From JAFARZ01 sp035651595 (lineage in GTDB: Bacteria; Actinomycetota; Actinomycetes; Streptosporangiales; Streptosporangiaceae), in assembly GCA_035651595.1 (NCBI GenBank), contig DASRFJ010000071.1:1-32501 (forward strand): DNA of 32,501 nucleotides. The letters are read 5' to 3'. Within the stretch, counting starts at the first letter, position 1. The number at the start of each line of letters is the position of its first letter. Under the pieces are notes generated by a model. It was not told the origin of the DNA, searched no databases, and saw nothing but the letters and a program-made list of their open reading frames with translations. The translations under genes and the position numbers were made by a program. This document shows, in pieces, positions 8,534 through 15,766 of the stretch.

Positions 8534-8627
8534 CCCGCGCCGCGCCAAGCCCGCGCCGCGCCAAGCCCGCGGTACGCCGCGGGCGCGGGGGCAGCGGCGG
8601 GGGCGGGGACGGCGGCGGGGGCGGGTC
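8534..8627. repeat. 16-bp tandem repeat and G-rich tract
   Basis: CCCGCGCCGCGCCAAG occurs twice in tandem (8534-8549, 8550-8565), with a partial third copy. The following plus-strand stretch (about 8577-8625) has many runs of three to five G (GGCGGGGGCGGGG, GGCGGCGGGGGCGGG) and could form G-quadruplexes. It lies between the MITE-like element and the epimerase promoter, in a gap that I see as non-coding. Confidence 0.6.
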
Positions 8628-8703
8628 CCGCGTGTGCTGGGGATATGTCACACGTCCGCAAACTTTGGGGACGCGATTTTGTTAATTCTGCGTGACTTTG
8701 ACG

Positions 8704-8719
8704 TTGTTAGCGCTCACAA
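8704..8719. promoter_or_regulatory. LacI/GalR-family operator upstream of the aldose epimerase
   Basis: TTGTTAGCGCTCACAA is a 16-bp near-perfect palindrome (mirror pairs match at 14 of 16 bases) with the central CG and AGCGCT core typical of LacI-family operators, including actinobacterial CelR/CebR sites. It lies 56 bp before the GTG of the epimerase gene, overlapping a possible TTGACG -35 box at 8698-8703. This implies sugar-responsive repression by a regulator encoded elsewhere. Confidence 0.65.
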
Positions 8720-8775
8720 TCAGAGTTCGGAACTTGCGGAGCGGACCCAAGGTCCCCCAATGAAGGGAGCGCATT

Positions 8776-10125
8776 GTGCGCGTGAACGGGAGAAAGTTGC
8801 GCCTACGGCCGGCGACAGCGGGGCTCGTGGCCGCGATCGCGCTGGCGGGTGGCGGCGCAATCGCGGCAACGGCGACGTCGGCGGCCGCCGCGGGCACCAA
8901 GGCCACCCATGCGAGCGCACATCACGGCCAGCTGAGCCTCACCAAGCAGTTCTTCGGCAACGCGGTCGAGCCGTACACCGGCAAGTCGACCGCCGTCTTC
9001 CGGTACACCCTCACCAACGCGAACGGCATGAGCGTGCAGATCCTGACCTACGGCGGGATCATCCAGACCATCAACGTGCCGGACAAGCACGGCAAGACGG
9101 CTGACGTCGTGCTCGGGTTCCCGACCCTGGCCGACTACGTCGCCAAGGTGAGCCCGCCCGTGATCGCCAACGGCGGCCCGTACTTCGGCGAGCTGATCGG
9201 CCGGTACGGCAACCGGATCGCCAAGGGCACGTTTACCCTCAACCAGCCGGGCGTCGGCCCCGTCACCTACACGCTGCCGCTCAACAACGGGGTGAACGCC
9301 CTGCACGGCGGACTCGTCGGCTTCGGTAACCACATCTGGGCCGACCAGGCGGTAAAGACCAGCACCGAGGTCGGTGTCCAGCTCACCCTCGTCAGCCCGA
9401 ACGGCGACGAGAGCCACCCGGCCGGTTCGCCAGGCTGCCCGAACGGCTGCACTGGTTACCCCGCGCAGCTCAAGACCGTCGTCACGTACACCCTGAACAA
9501 CAACAACCAGATCGGCATCCACTACGCGGCGACGGACCAGTCGCCGAACCTCAACACGGTGCTGAACCTGACCAACCACAGCTACTTCAACCTGGCTGGC
9601 GAGGGTTCAGGCAGCGCCGCGAACCAGGTCATCCGCATCAACGCCAACCGCTTCACCCCCACCGACTCGACGCTGATCCCGACCGGTGCCGAGCCGTCGG
9701 TCGTCGGCACGCCGTTCGACTTCACGCACCCGCGGACGATCGCGTCGGCGATCGAGGACTGCACCGGCGGCCCGAACTCTCTCGGCTGCCAGCAGTTGCT
9801 GTTCGCCCAGGGCCTGGACCACAACTGGGTGCTCAACAGCACCGGTCCGAAGCTCGACGGCCTGAACCTGGCCGCTACCGCACGTGACCCGCGCAGCGGC
9901 CGTCAGCTGACCGTCTGGACCGACCAGCCCGGCGTGCAGTTCTACACCAGCAACTTCCTCAACGGCACCCTCGTGGGCACCTCCGGCCACATCTACCGGC
10001 AGACCCAGGCCTACACGTTCGAGACCCAGCACTTCCCGGACTCGCCGAACCAGAAGAACTTCCCGTCCACTGAACTGGACGCGGGCAAGACCTTCACGTC
10101 CACGACTATCTTCGCGTTCAACTAG
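8776..10125 (+). CDS. Secreted aldose 1-epimerase (mutarotase)
   Basis: 449 aa from GTG 8776, with GAAGGGAG as ribosome site 8 nt upstream. A Sec signal peptide (basic RKLRLRP, then a hydrophobic Ala/Gly run to about residue 38, AAAAG cleavage area) precedes a complete GalM beta-sandwich domain. Visible: VFRYTLTNANGMSVQILTYGG, the sugar-binding NALHGGLVGFG (about 173-183), the catalytic acid His in NLTNHSYFNLAGEG (about 267), and the catalytic Glu in STELDAGKTF (about 433). The enzyme interconverts alpha and beta anomers of aldohexoses. Export suggests it acts on sugars released outside the cell, consistent with the LacI-type operator upstream. The insert HPAGSPGCPNGCTGYP carries two Cys that may form a disulfide. 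It is monocistronic, with a strong hairpin after the stop. Confidence 0.95.
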   Translation: MRVNGRKLRLRPATAGLVAAIALAGGGAIAATATSAAAAGTKATHASAHHGQLSLTKQFFGNAVEPYTGKSTAVFRYTLTNANGMSVQILTYGGIIQTINVPDKHGKTADVVLGFPTLADYVAKVSPPVIANGGPYFGELIGRYGNRIAKGTFTLNQPGVGPVTYTLPLNNGVNALHGGLVGFGNHIWADQAVKTSTEVGVQLTLVSPNGDESHPAGSPGCPNGCTGYPAQLKTVVTYTLNNNNQIGIHYAATDQSPNLNTVLNLTNHSYFNLAGEGSGSAANQVIRINANRFTPTDSTLIPTGAEPSVVGTPFDFTHPRTIASAIEDCTGGPNSLGCQQLLFAQGLDHNWVLNSTGPKLDGLNLAATARDPRSGRQLTVWTDQPGVQFYTSNFLNGTLVGTSGHIYRQTQAYTFETQHFPDSPNQKNFPSTELDAGKTFTSTTIFAFN

Positions 10126-10137
10126 CAAGCACCACTC

Positions 10138-10180
10138 GCCCCGGCCCGCCTCGTGCGACTCGCACGCGGCGGACCGGGGC
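10138..10180 (+). terminator. Hairpin terminator after the aldose epimerase
   Basis: GCCCCGGCCCGCC (10138-10150) pairs with GGCGGACCGGGGC (10168-10180) with one mismatch, and the inner GTGCGA/TCGCAC continues the stem. It is 12 nt past the stop. No long U tract follows, as is common in high-GC actinobacteria. Confidence 0.8.
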
Positions 10181-10213
10181 ACCTTCGTCGTTCAGCCAAT
10201 AGGATCTTGACCT

Positions 10214-12922
10214 ATGGAACGGCTGCTGCTGCTTGATGGTCACTCTTTGTCGTATCGTGCGTTCTTTGCGCTCCCGCAGGAGAACTTTTCCACGTCGACC
10301 GGGCAGACCACCAATGCGGTGTACGGGTTCACCGCGATGCTGATCAACGTGCTGCGGGACGAGAAACCGACGCACGTGGCGGTGGCCTTCGACCGGTCCG
10401 AGCCGACCTTCAGGCACGAGCAGTACGCGGAGTACAAGGCTGGCCGCAGCAAGGCGCCGGATGAGTTCCGCAGCCAGATCAGCCTGATCTTCGAGGTGCT
10501 CGACGTGCTCGGCATCAGCCGCCTGTCGGTGCCCGGCTACGAGGCGGACGACATCATCGCCACGCTCGCCACCCAAGCCGAGGCCGAAGGCATGGAGGTC
10601 CTGGTCGTCACCGGTGACCGGGACACGTTCCAGCTCATCGACGACAAGGTCACCGTGCTCTACAACAGCCGCGGCGTGTCCGACATGAAGCGGTACGATC
10701 CGGCGAGCCTGTTCGAGAAGTACGGCCTGACCCCGGAGCAGTACCCGGACTTCGCCGCGCTGCGCGGGGACAACAGCGATAATCTGCCCGGCATCCCCGG
10801 CGTGGGGGAGAAGACCGCGACCAAGTGGATCACCGAGTTCGGGTCGCTCGAACAGCTGGTGAACCGCGTCGACGAGGTGAAGGGCAAGGCCGGCGACGCG
10901 CTGCGGGAGCACCTCGGCAGCGTCATGCAGAACCGGCGGCTCACCGCGCTGATCCGGGACATGCCGCTCGACGTCGGCCCCCGCGAGCTGGCGCCGGAGC
11001 CGTGGGACCGCGACCGGATCCACCAGCTGTTCGACACGCTCCAGTTCCGCGTGCTGCGCGAGCGCCTCTACCAGACCCTGCCGCACGGGATCGCGGCGCA
11101 CGCGGCCGGCGACACCGGCCCCGCGCCTGCCGTGGCCCCGACCCCGGAAAAACCGGGGTTCGATGTGGTGTCCGCCCTGCTCCAGACCGGCGAGGTCGGC
11201 GAATGGCTGGCCGCTCACGAATCGGCAGAACGAGCCGGGGTTTCACTGACCGGAACCTGGGGGCGCGGCACGGGGAACGTGACCGGGCTGGCCATCGCCG
11301 CTTCGGACGGACATGGTGCTTTCATCGACCCCACGCAGCTTTCACCCGCCGACGAGCAGGCACTGGCCGCGTGGCTGGCCGACCCGGACAGGCCGAAGGT
11401 GCTGCACGACGCCAAGGGCCCGATGCACGCGCTGCTCGCCCGCGGATTCGCGATGGCGGGGCTGGCGTGCGACACCGCGCTCGCCGCGTATCTGGCTCTA
11501 CCTGGTCAGCTGACCTTCGATCTGGGCGACCTGGTGCTGCGCTACCTGGGCAAGGAGCTGGCGCCGCCGGCCGAAGAGGGGCAGCTCACCCTCGACGGTT
11601 CGGGGGAGCGGGACGCCGCGCTCTCGCTCGTGCTGCGGGCGCAGGCGACGCTGGAGCTGGCGACCGCTCTCGAGGAAGACCTTGGCCGTCGCGGTGGCGC
11701 CGATCTGCTGCGCGACCTGGAGCTGCCGCTGGTCACCGTGCTCGCGAAGATGGAGCGGGTGGGCATCGCGGCGGACGTGGACCACTTCGCGGCGATGTCC
11801 GCCGAGCTGCATGGCGAGGTGAAGGCCGCCGAGCAGGCCGCGTATTCGGTGACCGGGCACGAGTTCAACCTCGGCTCGCCGAAACAGCTCCAGGAGGTCC
11901 TGTTCAACGAGCTCGGGCTGCCGAAGACCAAGCGGATCAAAACCGGGTACACCACCGACTCCGAGGCGCTGACCTCGCTGCTTGCCTCGACCGGGCACCC
12001 GGTGCTCGAGCACCTGATGCGGTGGCGGGACGTGGCGAAGCTGAAGTCAATCGTGGACTCGCTGATCCCGATGGCGGACGCCGACTCGCGGATCCACACC
12101 ACCTACAACCAGACGGTCGCGGCGACCGGCCGGCTGTCCTCGACGGACCCGAACCTGCAGAACATCCCGATCCGCACCGAGCTGGGACGCCGGATCCGGG
12201 AAGGGTTCGTGGTCGGCAACGGCTACGAGTGCCTGCTGACCGCGGACTACAGCCAGATCGAGCTGCGGATCATGGCGCACCTGTCCGAGGACGCGTCGCT
12301 GATCGCCGCGTTCGAGTCCGGGCACGACTTTCACGCGGCGACCGCGTCCCGGGTGTTCGGCCTGCCGCCGGAGGACATCGGTCCCGAGCTGCGGTCCAAG
12401 ATCAAGGCGATGAACTACGGGCTGGCCTACGGGCTGTCCGCGTACGGGCTGTCCCAGCAGCTGCGGGTCTCGACCGACGAGGCGAGCGGGCTGATGGAGG
12501 AGTACTTCAAGGAGTTCGGCGGGATCAGGGACTACCTGAAGTCCGTGGTGGCGCGGGCCTCGCTGGAGGGGTACACCGAGACGATGATGGGCCGGCGGCG
12601 GTATCTGCCGGACCTGACTTCGGACAACCGGCAGCGTCGGCAGATGGCCGAGCGGATGGCGCTGAACGCGCCGATCCAGGGCTCGGCCGCCGACGTGATC
12701 AAGGTGGCCATGCTGGCCGTGGACCGAGGGCTTAGCGCGGCCGGGCTGCGGTCGCGGATGCTGCTCCAGGTGCACGACGAACTGATGATCGAAATCTGTG
12801 AGGGCGAGCGGTCCGAGGTGGAATCCCTGGTCAAGTCCGCCATGGCGGGCGCCGCGTCGCTGCGGGTGCCCTTGGAGGTGTCGGTGGGAACCGGGCGAAG
12901 CTGGGCCGAAGCGGCACACTGA
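10214..12922 (+). CDS. polA: DNA polymerase I
   Basis: 902 aa. The N-terminal 5'-3' exonuclease/flap domain (LLLLDGHSLSYRAFFALP, VAFDRSEPTFRHE, YEADDIIATLA, VVTGDRDTFQLI, ALRGDNSDNLPGIPGVGEKTA) is intact. The central domain, where the 3'-5' proofreading site would be, reads SLTGTWGRGTGNVTGL and lacks the acidic DEDD residues, as in other actinobacterial PolA proteins. The polymerase domain is complete: motif A TADYSQIELRIMAHLSED (about 675-692), motif B RSKIKAMNYGLAYGLSAYG (about 727-745), motif C LQVHDELMIEI (about 851). It fills gaps in repair and replaces Okazaki-fragment primers. The ATG is preceded by AATAGGATCTTGACCT, without a strong ribosome site. It is followed by a 205-bp gap with the rpsA promoter. 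Confidence 0.97.
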   Translation: MERLLLLDGHSLSYRAFFALPQENFSTSTGQTTNAVYGFTAMLINVLRDEKPTHVAVAFDRSEPTFRHEQYAEYKAGRSKAPDEFRSQISLIFEVLDVLGISRLSVPGYEADDIIATLATQAEAEGMEVLVVTGDRDTFQLIDDKVTVLYNSRGVSDMKRYDPASLFEKYGLTPEQYPDFAALRGDNSDNLPGIPGVGEKTATKWITEFGSLEQLVNRVDEVKGKAGDALREHLGSVMQNRRLTALIRDMPLDVGPRELAPEPWDRDRIHQLFDTLQFRVLRERLYQTLPHGIAAHAAGDTGPAPAVAPTPEKPGFDVVSALLQTGEVGEWLAAHESAERAGVSLTGTWGRGTGNVTGLAIAASDGHGAFIDPTQLSPADEQALAAWLADPDRPKVLHDAKGPMHALLARGFAMAGLACDTALAAYLALPGQLTFDLGDLVLRYLGKELAPPAEEGQLTLDGSGERDAALSLVLRAQATLELATALEEDLGRRGGADLLRDLELPLVTVLAKMERVGIAADVDHFAAMSAELHGEVKAAEQAAYSVTGHEFNLGSPKQLQEVLFNELGLPKTKRIKTGYTTDSEALTSLLASTGHPVLEHLMRWRDVAKLKSIVDSLIPMADADSRIHTTYNQTVAATGRLSSTDPNLQNIPIRTELGRRIREGFVVGNGYECLLTADYSQIELRIMAHLSEDASLIAAFESGHDFHAATASRVFGLPPEDIGPELRSKIKAMNYGLAYGLSAYGLSQQLRVSTDEASGLMEEYFKEFGGIRDYLKSVVARASLEGYTETMMGRRRYLPDLTSDNRQRRQMAERMALNAPIQGSAADVIKVAMLAVDRGLSAAGLRSRMLLQVHDELMIEICEGERSEVESLVKSAMAGAASLRVPLEVSVGTGRSWAEAAH

Positions 12923-12968
12923 CCGTGCGTCGAGGCCAACACTGAGGCCGGATTGTAGCCAGTCTCAA

Positions 12969-12997
12969 TTGACCCTCCGGCCAAGCTCTCATATTCT
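12969..12997 (+). promoter_or_regulatory. Vegetative-sigma promoter of rpsA
   Basis: TTGACC (12969-12974), a 17-bp spacer and TATTCT (12992-12997) are a near-consensus housekeeping promoter, as expected for a ribosomal protein gene. The start site would be near 13004, giving a leader of about 124 nt before the rpsA ATG. Confidence 0.7.
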
Positions 12998-13127
12998 GAA
13001 CGCTGCGCTATGTCGTCGTGCGCTCCATCGCGGTCACCTGACATCTCGTCACCTGGTCCTGTAGGGGTAGTGCGGGGATCAGCGCGTCCAATTTGCATCC
13101 TTGTCCGCATCCGGAGCCAACCTACAC

Positions 13128-14702
13128 ATGACGAGCAGCACGCAAGCCAACTCGACCCCCAAGGTGGCGGTCAACGACATCGGGTCCGAGGAAGCTTTCC
13201 TCGCCGCGATCGACGAGACCATCAAGTATTTCAACGACGGCGACATTGTCGAGGGGACCGTCGTCAAGGTCGATCGAGACGAGGTCTTGCTCGATATCGG
13301 CTACAAGACAGAAGGCGTTATCCCCTCTCGCGAGCTGTCGATCAAGCATGACGTCGACCCGCACGAGGTCGTCAAGACCGGCGAGCACATCGAGGCCCTT
13401 GTCCTGCAGAAGGAGGACAAGGAAGGGCGCCTGATCCTGTCCAAGAAGCGTGCGCAGTACGAGCGCGCGTGGGGCACGATCGAGAAGATCAAGGAAGAGG
13501 ACGGCGTCGTCACCGGCACGGTGATCGAGGTGGTCAAGGGCGGCCTGATCCTGGACATCGGGCTGCGCGGCTTCCTGCCCGCGTCGCTGGTCGAGATGCG
13601 CCGGGTGCGTGACCTGCAGCCGTATGTCGGCCGGGAGATCGAAGCCAAGATCATCGAGCTGGACAAGAACCGCAACAACGTGGTGCTGTCCCGCCGTGCC
13701 TGGCTCGAGCAGACCCAGTCCGAGGTGCGCCACACGTTCCTGAACACGCTGACCAAGGGCCAGATCCGCAAGGGTGTCGTGTCCTCGATCGTGAACTTCG
13801 GCGCGTTCGTGGACCTGGGCGGCGTGGATGGCCTGGTGCACGTGTCCGAGCTGTCCTGGAAGCACATCGACCACCCGGGCGAGGTCGTCGAGGTGGGCCA
13901 GGAGGTCACCGTCGAGGTGCTGGACGTGGACATGGACCGCGAGCGGGTGTCCTTGTCGTTGAAGTCCACCCAGGAAGACCCGTGGCAGCAGTTCGCGCGG
14001 ACGCACCAGATCGGGCAGGTCGTGCCCGGCCGCGTGACGAAGCTGGTGCCTTTCGGGGCTTTTGTCCGGGTCGAGGAGGGCATCGAGGGCCTGGTTCACA
14101 TCTCCGAGCTGGCCGACCGCCACGTGGAGATCCCGGAGCAGGTCGTGCAGGTGGGCGACGAGATCTTCGTCAAGATCATCGACATCGACCTGGACCGGCG
14201 GCGGATCTCGCTGTCGCTGAAGCAGGCCAACGAGGGCACGATCGGCGAGGCTGTCGGCGAGGACTTCGACCCGACGCTGTACGGCATGCCGGCCTCCTAC
14301 GACGAGCAGGGCAACTACCTGTACCCGGAGGGCTTCGACTCCGAGACCGGCGAGTGGCTGGACGGCTACGAGAAGCAGCGTGAGGAGTGGGAGCACCAGT
14401 ACGCCGAGGCGCGTGCTCGCTTCGAGGCTCACCGCAAGCAGGTCGAGGAGTCCCGCAAGGCGGACGAGGAAGCGGCGATCGCCGCCGCGGCGTCCGGCGA
14501 GGGCGACGGCGAAGGATCCGCTTCCGGCGCCGGCCGCGGCGCTGGTCGCGGGCGCAGCGGCGGCAGGCCCGGCGGCCCCAGCGGGCCCGGCGGGCCGTCC
14601 GTGACGTCCAGCTCCAGCCCGGGCGCGGAGTCCGGCGGCACGCTGGCCTCGGACGAGGCGCTCGCCGCCTTGCGCGACAAGCTCTCTGGCAACCAGAACT
14701 AA
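13128..14702 (+). CDS. rpsA: 30S ribosomal protein S1
   Basis: 524 aa from ATG 13128, with CCGGAGCC about 9 nt upstream; a TTG at 13101 is less likely. Four S1 (OB-fold) RNA-binding repeats are visible: about 37-107 (GDIVEGTVVKVDRDEVLLDIGYKTEG), 123-190 (GVVTGTVIEVVKGGLILDIG), 210-280 (GQIRKGVVSSIVNFGAFVDLGG) and 294-365 (GQVVPGRVTKLVPFGAFVRVEEG). Repeats 3 and 4 are most canonical; E. coli S1 has six. After residue 365 comes the actinobacterial tail: a conserved DPTLYGMPASYDEQGNYLYPEG segment, a charged helix, then a Gly/Arg/Ser/Pro-rich low-complexity end. The protein binds mRNA at the ribosome and is essential in most relatives. It is transcribed from its own promoter and closed by a perfect 17-bp hairpin. 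Confidence 0.97.
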   Translation: MTSSTQANSTPKVAVNDIGSEEAFLAAIDETIKYFNDGDIVEGTVVKVDRDEVLLDIGYKTEGVIPSRELSIKHDVDPHEVVKTGEHIEALVLQKEDKEGRLILSKKRAQYERAWGTIEKIKEEDGVVTGTVIEVVKGGLILDIGLRGFLPASLVEMRRVRDLQPYVGREIEAKIIELDKNRNNVVLSRRAWLEQTQSEVRHTFLNTLTKGQIRKGVVSSIVNFGAFVDLGGVDGLVHVSELSWKHIDHPGEVVEVGQEVTVEVLDVDMDRERVSLSLKSTQEDPWQQFARTHQIGQVVPGRVTKLVPFGAFVRVEEGIEGLVHISELADRHVEIPEQVVQVGDEIFVKIIDIDLDRRRISLSLKQANEGTIGEAVGEDFDPTLYGMPASYDEQGNYLYPEGFDSETGEWLDGYEKQREEWEHQYAEARARFEAHRKQVEESRKADEEAAIAAAASGEGDGEGSASGAGRGAGRGRSGGRPGGPSGPGGPSVTSSSSPGAESGGTLASDEALAALRDKLSGNQN

Positions 14703-14716
14703 CACGCTCGTTTACG

Positions 14717-14756
14717 GTGGGCCGTACGGGACGATCTCACGTCCCGTACGGCCCAC
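14717..14756. terminator. Perfect 17-bp hairpin terminator after rpsA
   Basis: GTGGGCCGTACGGGACG (14717-14733) and CGTCCCGTACGGCCCAC (14740-14756) are exact reverse complements around the loop ATCTCA, starting 15 nt past the rpsA stop. A very stable structure separating rpsA from coaE. Confidence 0.9.
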
Positions 14757-14799
14757 GGTCGTACACGCGCTCCCGCGTGGGCCTTGGGAGGGGTGCATG

Positions 14800-15495
14800 A
14801 TGCGGGTGGGACTGACGGGAGGGATCGGCGCCGGGAAGAGCGAGGTGGCCCGGCGGCTGGCGGCGCTTGGCGCCGTGATCATCGACGCCGACGTGGCGGC
14901 GCGCGCGGTGGTGGCGCCGGGGACCGACGGCCTGGCACGCGTGGTCGCGGCGTTCGGGCCATCAGTGCGGCAGCCTGACGGCTCGCTGGACCGGGACGCG
15001 CTCGGCGAGATCGTCTTCGCGGATCCCGCTCGGCGGGCGGAGCTGAACGCCATCGTGCATCCGCTCGCCGGTGCCTGGATGCTCGCGGCCGAGGAAGCGG
15101 CGGTCACGGCCGGCGGCCCGGACATCGTCGTGGTCCACGACGTCCCGCTGCTCGCCGAGAACGGCCTCGCGGGGATGTACGACAAGGTCGTCGTCGTGGA
15201 CGTGCCGACCGAGCTCCAGCTCGAGCGGCTGGTCCTCGACCGCGGCATGACATCGGCCGGCGCCCGCGCCCGGGTCGCCGCCCAGGCCACCAGGGAAGAG
15301 CGCCTCGCCGTCGCCGACCTCGTCATCGACAACTCGGGCACGCTCGCCGACCTGGACCAGCAAGTCGCCAAGGCCTGGGCCGAACTCCTGCCGTTACCCG
15401 ATGCGGCGACTGTGGATGCGCCCGTCCTGGCCGTCTACGGGACCGTGCCCGTCCTAGCCGCCGACGGACCCTGCCTCAATAGCGGCTGGGGCTAG
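14800..15495 (+). CDS. coaE: Dephospho-CoA kinase
   Basis: 231 aa. Two adjacent ATGs exist (14797, 14800); the second is chosen because the GGGAGGGG ribosome site ends 6 nt before it. P-loop GLTGGIGAGKS at residues 4-14; IIDADVAARAVVAPG and VVHDVPLL...LAGMYDKVVVVDVPTELQLERL fit the family, as do the Arg-containing lid (LDRGMTSAGARARVAAQATREERLAVADLVIDNSG) and the final helix. It phosphorylates the 3'-OH of dephospho-CoA with ATP, the last step of CoA synthesis, in the cytoplasm. The C-terminus after about residue 200 (LPDAATVDAPVLAVYGTVPVLA...) goes beyond the kinase domain and looks unstructured; it may be a run-on tail. Confidence 0.95.
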   Translation: MRVGLTGGIGAGKSEVARRLAALGAVIIDADVAARAVVAPGTDGLARVVAAFGPSVRQPDGSLDRDALGEIVFADPARRAELNAIVHPLAGAWMLAAEEAAVTAGGPDIVVVHDVPLLAENGLAGMYDKVVVVDVPTELQLERLVLDRGMTSAGARARVAAQATREERLAVADLVIDNSGTLADLDQQVAKAWAELLPLPDAATVDAPVLAVYGTVPVLAADGPCLNSGWG

Positions 15496-15544
15496 CGTGG
15501 ATAATGTGGCTGGCGATGCGCCAGCGCACTGACCGCCTCTGTAT

Positions 15545-15628
15545 CAATGTGGTGGATTGACCCATCGTGGTGAGTTAACCCTCGAAGACAGGGGTCCCGC
15601 TACCACAAAGGGGTATTCCTCCACGTTG
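15545..15628. repeat. 84-bp palindromic repeat, copy 2 (coaE-uvrB gap)
   Basis: Same length as the copy at 8251-8334 and 73% identical to it without gaps (61 of 84). The ends CAATGTGG and CCACGTTG are inverted, and inner blocks (GTGG/CCAC, ACCC/GGGT) keep the hairpin layout. Unlike copy 1 it is not flanked by the ATTGCGGACA terminal repeats. The rest of the 271-bp coaE-uvrB gap shows nothing else I can assign. Confidence 0.85.
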
Positions 15629-15766
15629 TCCCGGGATTTATCCGCCGCCAGCGGGCACCGCGAGTGCCGCCCGCCAGCGCCGATCGCCGCGAGCCTCGCA
15701 AACCCCGGCTAGGAATGTCAGACCCCCGGCCTAGAGTTGGACTAGAGCCCGGAGGAGGTCCTTGCT

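Noticed and set aside
8496..9104. Open frame overlapping the G-rich tract and the start of the epimerase gene
   Set aside because: Out of frame with the clear secreted epimerase and Arg-rich; a shadow frame.
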